A stretch of 64,000 nt of DNA from Desulfobacterales bacterium (GCA_030066985.1 JASJAN010000024.1:62001-126000), one strand, 5' to 3'. Positions 52,205 through 61,801 are shown, numbered from the stretch's first letter. Notes: generated from the sequence alone by a model not told the origin. Made by a program: numbers and translations.

Positions 52205-52454
52205 TTGTTGAGAAGATGGTGACATTTAGCGAGAAAAGATTTTTTTAACCACAAAGAGCACGAAGAAACACGAAGAAAAACATTAAAGTTTTAAGTGTTA
52301 CGCTTCGTGGCCTTCGTGAGCTTCGTGGTAAAGATCGCCGCACGGAAACATTAGGATACTTATTATCCACCACTAAGAGCACGAAGAAGCACGAAGATTA
52401 ACTAAATTAATATTTAGCTTCTTAACTTTGTGTCTCTGTGTCTCTGTGGTTAAA
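52205..52454. repeat. ACGAAG-type dispersed repeats
   Basis: Two blocks of the imperfect repeat AGAGCACGAAGAAACACGAAG (about 52254-52278 and 52376-52399) with their inverse CTTCGTG...TTCGTGGTT between and TGTCTCTGTG units beyond. A related fragment GCCACGAAAACACGAA follows the M20 gene at 54131. Non-coding. Confidence 0.6.
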
Positions 52455-52661
52455 CTACAGAGGATCCGGTCCGCAAAGATTTTCTGCATTGGCGGCGGCC
52501 CGACCGCAATTTTTGCAGACAAACTTGGCGTTGCGAACATAATTTTTGTATTCTTCAAGATTATTCTTTACAAAGCCCACGTTGTCGGCCATGCACAGAT
52601 GGGCTTCATGCCCCGGATGGGGTTCAGTCAGATGTTGGGGGAGTGGAAACCATTCAGCCAT
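52455..52661 (-). CDS. Small Cys-containing (zinc-ribbon-like) protein
   Basis: A 68-residue protein, too short for easy classification, but with a strong Shine-Dalgarno (TTGGAGGTG, 5-bp spacing) before ATG 52661 and a gene-like composition. It has FVCKNCGRAAANAENLCGPDPL at the C-terminus (C-x2-C plus a distal Cys), a pattern I associate with small conserved proteins of sulfate reducers, function unknown. Metal binding is inferred. Stop TAG. Confidence 0.75.
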   Translation of the reverse strand: MAEWFPLPQHLTEPHPGHEAHLCMADNVGFVKNNLEEYKNYVRNAKFVCKNCGRAAANAENLCGPDPL

Positions 52662-52884
52662 TTTTACACCTCCAATATTTTTAAAGATTTACAAAACACT
52701 TTTTATCTAAAATATATATTAAGAATAAGAATCATAGAATTGGTGTCAAATGATAATAAATTCGCTTTTAATTTTTGGGTAAAATAATATAAGTGAAAAG
52801 CTTATACGAACTTGATTTAAGAAACGAAAAAAACTATTCTCACCTATTTTTATGCTTGAATAATTCATTTAGTGGAGGTGATAT

Positions 52885-54126
52885 ATGGATAACAAGGACG
52901 TACGTGTCAACGGCAAGCGCCTGCAAACCTCGCTGGAGGAGATGGCCAAAATCGGGGCCACACCGGGAGGGGGTGTTCAGCGTCTGACCCTTACAGATGA
53001 AGACAAAAAGGCCCGCGATCTTTTTGTCTCATGGCTTAAAGAATTGAACCTGGAAATTACCATCGACGAAATGGGCAACATCTTCGGAAAACGCCCGGGA
53101 AAAAACAATGACCTGCCGCCGGTGATGAGCGGCTCGCACATTGATTCCCAGCCCAAGGGTGGGCGCTTTGACGGGATTCTGGGGGTGATGGGGCCGTTGG
53201 AAGTATTGCGCACTTTGCATGAAAACAACATCGAAACCGAGCGGCCGATTACGATCGTCGATTGGACCAACGAAGAAGGATCGCGTTTTGCACCGGCGAT
53301 GGTTGCATCCGGGGTATGGGCAGGAGCGTTGGAGCGTGATTGGGTTTATGATCGCACCGATATAAACGGCAAGCGCTTTGAAGACGAACTGATCCGCATC
53401 GGCTACAAAGGCAGCGCACCGGCAAAAAAATGGCCGGTGCACTGCTACTATGAATACCATATCGAACAGGGACCGATGCTGGAACGCGAGGGCAAAAAAA
53501 TCGGAGCCCCCAAAGGCATTTTGTGCCTGCACTGGTATGATATTTATCTGGAAGGAGAGGCCAACCAGGTGGGGCCGACCCCCATGGAAGGCCGGCATGA
53601 TGCCCTGTGCGCTGCGGCTGAGATGATTTTAAAAGTCAATGAGCTGCCGGATCGCATGGGCGGCAATATGGTGGCCACTGTCGGCGAAATCCAGAATTAT
53701 CCCAATTCGCGAAATATCATTCCGGATAAGGTTCATTTTACGGTGGACATCCGCTCGTGGGACGACGACCATGCCTTAAAGGCCTGGGAAATTGTTCGCA
53801 AGAATTTTGAAGATATTGCCGCACGCAGGGGCTGCCCGATCAAAATAGAAGAAACCTGGCGGGTGGAGCATTCACCTTTCGATGAAAAATTGGTGCAGCG
53901 GATTTTAGATGTTGCCGATGGGCTGGGGTATTCCAGCCTGCACATGGTCAGCGGCGCCGGACACGATGCCAGTTATATGAATCAGGTGTGCCCGACAGCC
54001 ATGATTTTCGTGCCCAGCATTGGCGGCCGCAGCCATGTAGAGGTTGAAAGCACCACCTGGGAGGATTGTGAAGCCGGTGCCAATGTTTTGCTGCATGCTA
54101 TGCTGCAGTCCGCCAACGAAGTGTAA
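52885..54126 (+). CDS. M20-family N-carbamoyl-L-amino acid hydrolase / allantoate-type amidohydrolase
   Basis: A 413-residue Zn/Mn-dependent amidase of the HyuC/AllC/beta-ureidopropionase group. Metal ligands appear in SGSHIDSQPKGGRFDG, DWTNEEGSRFAP and YEYHIEQGPMLE; dimerisation lid VGPTPMEGRHDAL; the C-terminal SGAGHDASYM supplies another His. GTGGAGGTG precedes ATG 52885. With the pyrimidine cluster 3-10 kb away it may hydrolyse N-carbamoyl amino acids from hydantoins or uracil; the racemase-family gene at 31508 is another possible partner. Followed by an intrinsic terminator. Stop TAA. Confidence 0.9.
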   Translation: MDNKDVRVNGKRLQTSLEEMAKIGATPGGGVQRLTLTDEDKKARDLFVSWLKELNLEITIDEMGNIFGKRPGKNNDLPPVMSGSHIDSQPKGGRFDGILGVMGPLEVLRTLHENNIETERPITIVDWTNEEGSRFAPAMVASGVWAGALERDWVYDRTDINGKRFEDELIRIGYKGSAPAKKWPVHCYYEYHIEQGPMLEREGKKIGAPKGILCLHWYDIYLEGEANQVGPTPMEGRHDALCAAAEMILKVNELPDRMGGNMVATVGEIQNYPNSRNIIPDKVHFTVDIRSWDDDHALKAWEIVRKNFEDIAARRGCPIKIEETWRVEHSPFDEKLVQRILDVADGLGYSSLHMVSGAGHDASYMNQVCPTAMIFVPSIGGRSHVEVESTTWEDCEAGANVLLHAMLQSANEV

Positions 54127-54504
54127 AATAGCCACGAAAACACGAAATTTAAAAAGCACGAAAATTTTATTCTCATAAACAATTGGAAAAATAAAAAGGT
54201 GCAGGACTTAATTCCTGCACCTTATGTTTTTTTTGATACCGAAATTGGCTTTAAAGGGTTATGCGGATTTAGAATTGATCAAGCTATCCACAAAATTTTT
54301 AAAATGCGAGTCCATAGCCGGAACATACAATTCAACCAAAGTGGGGATTACATACCCTAAGATAAACAATGGACAGCACGAAAGCGATGGGATTATAAAC
54401 CTGAGATATTAATCGAATACCACAAGTTTTTAGGAGTTTCGAAATCTTTGATATGTTGGAGTAACATGCAGTTTTGAAAATAATTTTCAGTTGTAGAGAT
54501 ATAT
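54127..54504. other. Intergenic gap
   Basis: A 378-bp convergent gap containing the terminator of the M20 gene (54196-54234) and otherwise AT-rich sequence without a credible gene. Confidence 0.6.
54196..54234 (+). terminator. Rho-independent terminator after the M20 gene
   Basis: Perfect 11-bp stem AAGGTGCAGGA / TCCTGCACCTT (54196-54206, 54213-54223), then ATGTTTTTTTT. The stem core GGTGCAGGA recurs in the terminator at 57514. Confidence 0.88.
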
Positions 54505-55101
54505 TTATTTTGGATAGGTGTCTATATGGGGCATAATGGCCTTGCCGAGCCAATCGATGCTTTTTCCAAGGTGACGCATGTTTGCTAAGCCTTCCTCGTC
54601 TTTAAGAACCTCTCCTTTACCTAAGCCAAAACCCATATTCCAATAAGTCGAGCAAGGAATGACCATTCTGGACATTTGGAACATGTGGTTGATGGTATCA
54701 TATGCATGTGTGGCACCGCCTCTTCTAACCGCTACTACTGCAGCCCCTATTTTGCCAGAAAAAGCGTGGCCGTTGGCATAAGCCACATAACCTGCTCTTT
54801 CAGTCAATGCCTTCAAATCGGCAGATACTGCTGCAAAATAGGTAGGGGAACCCAGAATCATTGCATCAGCTTTTAACATTTTTGAAAAGATAGTGTTAAA
54901 TTTATCTTTTTTGACTGAGCATTCATTGTCTTTATTTTCAAAACATTTTTCACATGCAATGCAACCGCGAATTGCTGTTCCACCCACTTTTTCAAGTTCT
55001 GTTTCCCAGCCTGCGGTTTTCAGTTCACCGAGAACCTCCTTTAGAAGTAATTCGGTATTCCCTTCCTTACGTGGACTTCCGTTTATTGCTATTACATACA
55101 T
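54505..55101 (-). CDS. Iron-sulfur flavoprotein / NADPH-dependent FMN reductase-like
   Basis: A 198-residue flavodoxin-fold protein: INGSPRKEGNTELLL phosphate-binding loop at the N-terminus, a compact Cys segment RGCIACEKCFENKDNECSVKKD (C-x2-C-x2-C-x7-C) as in Isf-type flavoproteins, and GSPTYFAAVSADLKAL. ATG 55101 has AAAGGAGGCTTT in front. It would carry electrons between ferredoxin and an acceptor, or reduce quinones. Upstream on the same strand is an MDR quinone-reductase-like gene. Stop TAA. Confidence 0.88.
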   Translation of the reverse strand: MYVIAINGSPRKEGNTELLLKEVLGELKTAGWETELEKVGGTAIRGCIACEKCFENKDNECSVKKDKFNTIFSKMLKADAMILGSPTYFAAVSADLKALTERAGYVAYANGHAFSGKIGAAVVAVRRGGATHAYDTINHMFQMSRMVIPCSTYWNMGFGLGKGEVLKDEEGLANMRHLGKSIDWLGKAIMPHIDTYPK

Positions 55102-55166
55102 AAAGCCTCCTTTTGTTACCAGTTGCACAGCTATTTGCGTCGACTGCATAAGCCTTGTTAAGCAAT

Positions 55167-56147
55167 TTAAAATCTCATCACAATCTTTCCAACAGTCCTC
55201 TGATTCAGCATATCGTTTAAGGCTTCACCTACCTGATCAAGAGCGATAGTCTTTAGAACAGGCACCTTGATTTTTCCTTGTTCAACCAATGACGAGAATG
55301 CATGTCCTGCTGATGTCAAAGCGGCTTTAGCAGATATGCCATGCCTGTGTCCTGCCCCCAAACTAAGCTGGTGAAAACTTAACCCTTTCATAAAAGCATC
55401 TTGGTACTTAAGAGGTCTAACGGTATCTACCAGTTCAACCATTTGGCCTTCATATTTTAGAGAATTTGCAACAAAAATATCATTATCAGAGCCGACGGTA
55501 TCAAGTCCTATAGAAACACCCTGTTGTTCTGTTATATCAAGCACACGGGCAACGACGTCTTCGGCCTTATAGTCTATAACGTGGGTTGCGCCCAGTTCCC
55601 TCACATATTTGTGATTAGCTGTCGAGCAGGTGACGATGATCTTCTCTAAATCAAAATATGAAGCTATCTGAGTTGCGAAGCCCCCAACGCCTCCTGAGCC
55701 GCCTGTAATTAGAATGGAATTATGTTCATGTGCTCGCAGCTTGTCATTCAGCGCACGCCAAGCTGTCCAGCCTGCGCAGGGTATTGCAGCTGCAACCTCT
55801 GCCCTCACACCTGGATGCGGAATAAGTGCTTGCGCATCTTGGACAGTAAACTCAGCAAAACCTCCATTTGGACGGAACATGTCTCCATGGCAAAGTACTC
55901 GGTCACCGACCATCCATTTTTCGACTTTTCTGCCTATTTTAGCAATGTAACCTGATACATCCAAACCAGGGACCCAAGAATTCTCCATATTGGGCACCAT
56001 GGATTTCCATAATCTTATTTTCGCATCTACTGGATTTAGACCACAGGCATCTACTTCAATTAAAACATCATCATCACTTATGCTCGGAACTGGAAGCTTT
56101 GATACTTGAAATTGATCTGTCTTGGGGGCAAATGTGAGAGCTCGCAT
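55167..56147 (-). CDS. MDR-family NAD(P)H:quinone oxidoreductase-like protein
   Basis: A 326-residue zinc-independent MDR protein: ACGLNPVDAKIR, AIPCAGWTAWRAL, ITGGSGGVGGFATQIAS nucleotide motif, HVIDYKAEDV. ATG 56147 preferred for AGGGGACC and family N-terminus (MRALTF). Likely reduces quinones or activated alkenes in the cytoplasm; paralogous at family level to the 43032 gene. 66 bp upstream of the flavodoxin-like gene in one direction. Stop TAA. Confidence 0.87.
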   Translation of the reverse strand: MRALTFAPKTDQFQVSKLPVPSISDDDVLIEVDACGLNPVDAKIRLWKSMVPNMENSWVPGLDVSGYIAKIGRKVEKWMVGDRVLCHGDMFRPNGGFAEFTVQDAQALIPHPGVRAEVAAAIPCAGWTAWRALNDKLRAHEHNSILITGGSGGVGGFATQIASYFDLEKIIVTCSTANHKYVRELGATHVIDYKAEDVVARVLDITEQQGVSIGLDTVGSDNDIFVANSLKYEGQMVELVDTVRPLKYQDAFMKGLSFHQLSLGAGHRHGISAKAALTSAGHAFSSLVEQGKIKVPVLKTIALDQVGEALNDMLNQRTVGKIVMRF

Positions 56148-56417
56148 ACTTCGGTCCCCTATCTGGTTTTTTCCTAATATTGATATTCTGCATATGTCCA
56201 TATGGGAATGCTATATAGCCGTTTCGATAACATCCCATGTAGGGACAAAAAAATAGCCAATTTCAGACTACTATCGTATTTCGAATCAGCTATAGATCAG
56301 TATATTCGGATTACAGTAACTATTGAGAGAAACACAACTATCGCAATTTTACATATATCAAACAAGTATCACAAGGTTTTTCAGGGTTTCAAAAATACCG
56401 ATTTGACTTTGCTACAA

Positions 56418-57329
56418 TTAGGCTAAAGGAGGGGGTGGTGGAGGAAGTTCTCCCTTCTTATATGCCTCTCGAGCCTTTCTTACAGGTATGTGGGTTTCAC
56501 AAGGCACACCAACTTGGCAGAGGCCACAGCCGTAACCTTCATAGTTATAAGTCTTTTTGACATACTGACTGGCAGCTATCAGGTGCTGACGGCAGGTTTC
56601 CTTGTCGTGGCCTGCAGTGGTGAGTGCTCGTACCGGGCAGCGATCAATGCATTTGCCACATGAGCTATCGGCAAAGAAAGAACACCAGGCACGGTGGTTG
56701 TTATAGAACCTGATAGAAGGCTCCACTTGTATGTTTGCCACCACAGAACCGGTTCTCATGGCCTTGCCTTTAGGGGTGATCAGTCCGTCACAAAGCCCAA
56801 AAGTACCCAATCCCGCGGCGTGGGCTGCGTGGCGTTCTGACCAGGATGACGCATATCCGTAATTCTTCGATTTCACCCAAGCCCAATTCGGTGCCAGCAT
56901 TGGCGCCACTGCCGGATAGCCATGATCGGTCAGGGTCTCAGCAACATGCGCCCTGAGACCGGCATTGCACTTTTCACCTTCAATGCGCGCTCTCGCCCAG
57001 TCCTCGGCGGGAAATTTTCTTGCTTTGCGGTTCATATCACGCACGGCTTTACGCTGAGGTAAAACCCAGGAGATGACCGTGAGGTCTCCGGGGGTAGCCT
57101 TGCTATCGGGGTGATATTGATTATAGATCTCCCAGGGAGTCCAGTGAAAAGGACCGATATACTCCTTGTATTCTTGGAAGAGGGGGTCAGCCCCTGAGGC
57201 AAAGCCCACCAAAGCCTCATCCCAGGCCGGGGTACCGTCTTTGTTTTGCAGATTGTTAAGGGGAGATTTGGCTAAGAAACGTTCTACTAAGCCGGTGATC
57301 CAAGCTGTTGGGTTTTCTTCTTTTGGCAT
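56418..57329 (-). CDS. QueG-like double [4Fe-4S] cluster protein
   Basis: A 303-residue protein similar to epoxyqueuosine reductase/reductive dehalogenase-like Fe-S proteins. Cluster ligands: CGKCIDRCPVRAL and CGLCQVGVPCE with an additional C in DKETCRQH. ATG 57329 is chosen because CAGGAG is 8 bases upstream; the longer frame adds a segment without similarity. The C-terminus ends in a run of six prolines. Corrinoid dependence cannot be judged from sequence alone, and QueG's C-terminal HEAT repeats are missing. Stop TAA. Confidence 0.75.
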   Translation of the reverse strand: MPKEENPTAWITGLVERFLAKSPLNNLQNKDGTPAWDEALVGFASGADPLFQEYKEYIGPFHWTPWEIYNQYHPDSKATPGDLTVISWVLPQRKAVRDMNRKARKFPAEDWARARIEGEKCNAGLRAHVAETLTDHGYPAVAPMLAPNWAWVKSKNYGYASSWSERHAAHAAGLGTFGLCDGLITPKGKAMRTGSVVANIQVEPSIRFYNNHRAWCSFFADSSCGKCIDRCPVRALTTAGHDKETCRQHLIAASQYVKKTYNYEGYGCGLCQVGVPCETHIPVRKAREAYKKGELPPPPPPLA

Positions 57330-57513
57330 GATTATGCTCCTGTTTCTTGGCATATTTAAACTCATGATAGCGGTTGGGAAAACTTGCCAAGACTTTAATT
57401 CATCCAAATTGCATATGTGTTTTTGATACCAGAACCAAGCACACTTGCCAATAGTCTTCAACCGGCATTGATCGATCTTACCACGTAATATTTGCAACAT
57501 TCTTTTGGTAAGC

Positions 57514-57549
57514 AAAAAGGTGCAGGAATTATTTCCTGCACCTTTTTTT
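57514..57549. terminator. Bidirectional rho-independent terminator
   Basis: Stem AAAAAGGTGCAGGAA / TTCCTGCACCTTTTT (57514-57528, 57533-57547) with A and T runs on both sides. Placed just past the pyrimidine catabolic unit (ending at 57600, minus strand), it should terminate that unit. It shares its stem core with the terminator at 54196. Confidence 0.85.
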
Positions 57550-57599
57550 GCAAACCGGCTAACGGGCCAACGGGCTCAACGGAACAACGCGCCAACCCG

Positions 57600-58991
57600 C
57601 TAAAAATTTTCGAAGGGTTCTCTTTTGATAAACCTACCCCGACCGACCTGACCGACAAACTCCATCTGATCGCCGTTCCACTGGGACACTTTTTTGCCGC
57701 GCGCGTAGACCACTTTGGGCATCCCGGTGACCTCAAAGCCCTCGTAGGGCGTGTAGTCAACGTTCATATGCAGTTTGCTCTGGGTGACGGTAAACTTTTG
57801 ATCGGGATCAAAAACCACTATATCGGCATCTTTGCCGACAGCGATCTCACCCTTGTCCTTGAGACCGAACATACGGGCAGTACCGGATGAGAGCACATCC
57901 ACCATCTTCTCGAGGCTGATACGCCCTTTGGCCACCCCTTCCGAGTGCAGCATGATGAGCAAAGTTTCGATCCCCGGCGCACCATTGGGGATTTTCTTGT
58001 AGTCGTCTTTGCCGTTCATGTCCTTGATGCCTTTGAAGTCAAACGGGCAATGGTCGGTAGCCACCACCTGCAGATCTCCGCCACGCAAACCCTCCCACAG
58101 GGCTGTGTTGCTTTCTTTGGTTCGCAGCGGGGGCGACATGACGTATTTAGCGCCGTTCCAATCCGGCTCTTTATAGCGCTCGTCATCCAGCAGCAGATAC
58201 TGCGGGCAGGTCTCGGCATAGACGTTCACGCCGCGATCGCGCGCTTCTTTGACAATCCAGAGTCCTTCTTTGGACGACAGGTGCACGATGTAGATGCGGG
58301 ATCCGGTCAACTCGACCATTTTAGAGGCCCGGTAGATGGCTTCTTCTTCGGCTATATTCGGCCGACTCATGGCATGGTAGTAAGGATCCAGCTTGCCTTC
58401 TTTTTCCAGCACCGCGTTCATGTGATCGATGATATGCACATTTTCAGCATGCACCTGAACCAGACCGCCATATTCTTTGGTTTGTTCCAGCAGTTTGACC
58501 ATGGTGGCATCATCGACCCTGAAGTCATAAACCATAAATATCTTAAAACTGGGGGTGCCGTAATCCTGGCAAGCCGCTTTGACTTCCTCGATGACTTCCG
58601 GTCTGGGATCCATGACCGCCGGGTGCAGGGAATAATCAACCACCGCTTTGCCTTCCGCTAAGGCTTTTTTGCGTTCTATGGCTTCGAGCAATGACTCGCC
58701 TTTTTGCTGCAGGTCAAAATCCACCACACAGGTTACACCGCCGCAGGCAGCCGCGATGGTGCCGCTTTCATAATCGTCCTGAGCGTAGGTTCCCATAAAC
58801 GGCATGGAAATGTGGGTATGCGGATCGATGGCGCCGGGCAGCACATAAAGCCCTTTGGCATCAATCACTTCATCAGCCGGATTGTCCAGGTCTGTTCCGA
58901 TCGCCGTTATCCTGTCGCCGTCGGCAAAGACGTCGGCCACATAGCGACCGGTGGCATTAACGATCGTACCGCCTTTAAATAACACACTCAT
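57600..58991 (-). CDS. hydA: Dihydropyrimidinase (D-hydantoinase)
   Basis: A 463-residue amidohydrolase that opens dihydrouracil to N-carbamoyl-beta-alanine. DPHTHISMPF gives the metal His pair, PSFKIFMVYDF holds the Lys expected to be carboxylated, VHAEN, VHLSS and ATDHCPF supply further ligands and catalytic Asp. AAAGGAGGG precedes ATG 58991, which overlaps the end of preA by 17 bases. With PreTA, beta-ureidopropionase and a uracil permease it makes up the reductive pyrimidine route. Stop TAG. Confidence 0.93.
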   Translation of the reverse strand: MSVLFKGGTIVNATGRYVADVFADGDRITAIGTDLDNPADEVIDAKGLYVLPGAIDPHTHISMPFMGTYAQDDYESGTIAAACGGVTCVVDFDLQQKGESLLEAIERKKALAEGKAVVDYSLHPAVMDPRPEVIEEVKAACQDYGTPSFKIFMVYDFRVDDATMVKLLEQTKEYGGLVQVHAENVHIIDHMNAVLEKEGKLDPYYHAMSRPNIAEEEAIYRASKMVELTGSRIYIVHLSSKEGLWIVKEARDRGVNVYAETCPQYLLLDDERYKEPDWNGAKYVMSPPLRTKESNTALWEGLRGGDLQVVATDHCPFDFKGIKDMNGKDDYKKIPNGAPGIETLLIMLHSEGVAKGRISLEKMVDVLSSGTARMFGLKDKGEIAVGKDADIVVFDPDQKFTVTQSKLHMNVDYTPYEGFEVTGMPKVVYARGKKVSQWNGDQMEFVGQVGRGRFIKREPFENF

Positions 58992-60285
58992 TGGGACCCT
59001 CCTTTGTAAATGGCTCATGTTTTACGTCTTTTTCCAGACTGCTGTCCATTACAGCCGTGTCTTGACGTTTCCATCCTTTGGGCATTTCCTTGTGTGAAAT
59101 CAGGTCCGGGACCGGACAGACAAATTTGCACAGCATACAGCTTAAACATTTGTCTTCGATCACATTCGGCCGACGGCTCTCGGCATCCCATTCAATGGCC
59201 TGGCCGGCGGCATCCTGACAGACAATATAGCACTGCCCGCAGCCGATGCATTTATCCATATCATATTCGGCAATTCCCTGACGCTCCAGATCAAAAGCCT
59301 CGGTTTCATGCAGGTTCGGCAGGGCTTTGCCCACTAGATCCGAGATCTGTTTAACGCCGCTTTCGGTCATAAAATCCGATAGGCCTTCGATCATATCATC
59401 GATGATGCGATAGCCGTAATGCATAATGCCGCTGGTCACCTGAATGGTTGACGCCCCCAGCAGGATATATTCTAAGGCATCGATCCAGGTCTCAATACCG
59501 CCAATACCGGAAAGCGGCAGGTTCAGCTGATCGTTTTGGGCCATGGAGGCAATGAAATTCAACCCGATGGGCCGCACTGCCGGTCCGGAGGTCCCGCTGA
59601 TAGCCCCTTTGCCGAAAACATTGGGGGTGGGCACAAAATCATCCAGGCCCACCGAGGAAATGCCCCGCACGGTATTGATGGCGGAAATGGCGTCGGCGCC
59701 GCCATTTTTGGCATACATGGCTGGCTCATTCATATCGGTAATATTAGGCGTCATTTTGGCGATCACCGGGATAGATACAACCTCTTTGACCGCCGCGGTA
59801 AAACCCTCGAGCAATTGGAAAGCCTGGCCGACCTTATGACCGGCACCTTCGATGCACATGTGCGGGCAGGAAAAGTTAAGCTCCAACAAATCGGCCCCGT
59901 TGTCTTCAGCGGCTTTGGCCAGGTACACCCATTCATCGGTAAAAAATCCCATGATACTGGCGATGATCGGATAATCCGGATAGTTTTTCTTCAAATACAG
60001 AAACTCCATCAGATTGTCTTTGAGCGGGCGGTCAGAAATCATCTCAACGTTTTGCACCGCTACTTGCTTTTTGCTGCCAATATCAACGCAGTGCATACGG
60101 GGTGAAGGATGCACGATGGGCAGGCGGTCTGAATTCAGGGTTTTAAAGACCACCCCGCTCCAGCCGGCATCAAATGACCGCGCCACCATCTCGGCGCTGT
60201 TGGAAACCGGTGATGATGACAACAGAAACGGGTTTTTGAAATGAACACCGCAAAAATCTATGGATAAATCGACGTTATTTGCCAC
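58975..60285 (-). CDS. preA: NAD-dependent dihydropyrimidine dehydrogenase subunit PreA
   Basis: A 436-residue FMN barrel (NPFLLSSSPVSNSAEMVARSFDAG, LELNFSCPHMC, VIAKMTPNITDM, GIGGIETW) with a C-terminal two-cluster ferredoxin (CIGCGQCYIVC, CLSCMLCKFVC). It reduces uracil/thymine to the dihydro form, with PreT as electron-input subunit. GTG start at 60285 behind GAAGGAG. Stop TAA. Confidence 0.94.
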   Translation of the reverse strand: MANNVDLSIDFCGVHFKNPFLLSSSPVSNSAEMVARSFDAGWSGVVFKTLNSDRLPIVHPSPRMHCVDIGSKKQVAVQNVEMISDRPLKDNLMEFLYLKKNYPDYPIIASIMGFFTDEWVYLAKAAEDNGADLLELNFSCPHMCIEGAGHKVGQAFQLLEGFTAAVKEVVSIPVIAKMTPNITDMNEPAMYAKNGGADAISAINTVRGISSVGLDDFVPTPNVFGKGAISGTSGPAVRPIGLNFIASMAQNDQLNLPLSGIGGIETWIDALEYILLGASTIQVTSGIMHYGYRIIDDMIEGLSDFMTESGVKQISDLVGKALPNLHETEAFDLERQGIAEYDMDKCIGCGQCYIVCQDAAGQAIEWDAESRRPNVIEDKCLSCMLCKFVCPVPDLISHKEMPKGWKRQDTAVMDSSLEKDVKHEPFTKEGPNECVI

Positions 60286-60448
60286 AGTTATTTCTCCTTC
60301 TTCATAGGTTCAAAGGTTCTAAGTTCAAGAGCTTGTTTAATTGGTTTTATTGGTCTTATTGGTTGAATTGGTTGGCTTAACTCGAACCAATTGAACGAAT
60401 TGAACCAATTAGACTAATGAAACGTTTGCCGGCAGGCAAACCTTGAAC

Positions 60449-61801
60449 CTATTTCGCCAGAAATTTTTTGATGGCCCGGGCGGCCACCTTACCATCCTGC
60501 ACAGCTTGGACCACCAAGGCTGGGCCGCGAACAATATCACCGCCAGCAAAAAGACCGGGAACCGATGTCTCGCCGGTTTCAGGATCGGCTTTGATCAATT
60601 TTTTGCCATCAACCTTGACGTTCGGGTACCATTCGGGTGAATCATCAGGCGCTATATTGCCGATGGCCTCGATCACCATATCCGCATCCAGGTTCCATTC
60701 CGAACCCTTGATTTCGACCGGACTTCTTCTACCGGATTCATCCGACTTTCCCAGCCGGGTGCGGATGAGTTTCAATCCTTTAAGACGGTTCTTTTTATCG
60801 GTTATGTAATCCATTGGTTGATTGAGCAGCAGAAAATGGACCCCGGTTTCCAGGGCTTCGATACGCTCATCGGGTTCAGCGGGCATCTGCGAATAAGAGC
60901 GTCGGTAGATCAAATAGACATCTTTGGCACCCAGACGGACAGCAGACTCGATGCAGTCCATGGCTACCGAACCGCCACCGATGACGGCAATGGTTTTACC
61001 TTTGACATTTTTTTCCATTTTCTCAAAGCGCCCATCACGTAAGGACGCAAGATAGTCCACCGATGAGTATAGGCCCTGAATGTCTTTGGCGTCCGATTTG
61101 ATCGTGGCCGCATCCCACAGCCCCGGTGCCAGAAAGACAGCATCAAAGCCATCCTGCAGCAATTTTTCCGCTGCGCTCTTGCCTTCAACCGGTGAATTGC
61201 ACTTAAATGTGATCCCCAGGGATTTGATGTCTTCCATTTCACGTTCTAAAAAGTCCATGTCAAAGCGATAGGAAACCACCCCGTAACGCAACACGCCGCC
61301 GGGCTCTGGTCGGGCTTCAAAAACCGTGACCTGATAGCCTTCCTGGGCCAGCTCGGCCGCGCAGCTCAAACCGCCGGGTCCGGATCCCACCACCGCAATT
61401 TTTTCAGCGCGGGAGGCGGGTTTCTCGAACACCTTGAAACCCCTGTCCCATGAATGTTCAATCAAAAAGCGCTGGATTTCACCGATCTGAATGGGTCGAT
61501 CGGCACCTTCGGGACGATTTTGCGATTTAAACATCGCGCTGCACTTTTCTTCACACAAGCGGGAGGTCGGGCACAAAACGCCGCAGGCGCCGCCTAAGAT
61601 ATTGTTTTGTTTGATGGTGCGAATGGCGCCGGTAATATTTTTAAAGCGCAGCTTACGGATAAATTCAGCCGGCCGGGTATCAGCAGGGCATCCTTCAGAA
61701 CAAGGGGCATCATGGCAGAGCAGGCAGCGGTCCGCTTCAGCAATGGCCTGCGCCAGATCGAGTCCCTTGCGCATGTGTTTAAATTTATCGACAGCACTCA
61801 C
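60449..61801 (-). CDS. preT: NAD-dependent dihydropyrimidine dehydrogenase subunit PreT
   Basis: A 450-residue protein related to the glutamate synthase small subunit. The N-terminal Cys-rich region (RCLLCHDAPCSEGCPADTRP, GGACGVLCPTSRLCEEKC) binds [4Fe-4S] clusters; FAD motif VVGSGPGGLSCAAEL and NAD(P) motif AVIGGGSVAMDC follow. It feeds NADH electrons to PreA. GTG 61801 follows AAGGAGG. The promoter at 61941 lies upstream. A 163-bp gap to preA contains AACCAATT-type short repeats. Stop TAG. Confidence 0.93.
   Translation of the reverse strand: MSAVDKFKHMRKGLDLAQAIAEADRCLLCHDAPCSEGCPADTRPAEFIRKLRFKNITGAIRTIKQNNILGGACGVLCPTSRLCEEKCSAMFKSQNRPEGADRPIQIGEIQRFLIEHSWDRGFKVFEKPASRAEKIAVVGSGPGGLSCAAELAQEGYQVTVFEARPEPGGVLRYGVVSYRFDMDFLEREMEDIKSLGITFKCNSPVEGKSAAEKLLQDGFDAVFLAPGLWDAATIKSDAKDIQGLYSSVDYLASLRDGRFEKMEKNVKGKTIAVIGGGSVAMDCIESAVRLGAKDVYLIYRRSYSQMPAEPDERIEALETGVHFLLLNQPMDYITDKKNRLKGLKLIRTRLGKSDESGRRSPVEIKGSEWNLDADMVIEAIGNIAPDDSPEWYPNVKVDGKKLIKADPETGETSVPGLFAGGDIVRGPALVVQAVQDGKVAARAIKKFLAK

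Noticed and set aside
54224-54412. A 62-codon plus-strand frame after the M20 terminator
   Set aside because: It starts within the terminator T run, has no ribosome binding site and shows no family features.
57945-58661. Plus-strand frame of 238 codons inside the dihydropyrimidinase gene
   Set aside because: Antisense shadow without recognisable domain.
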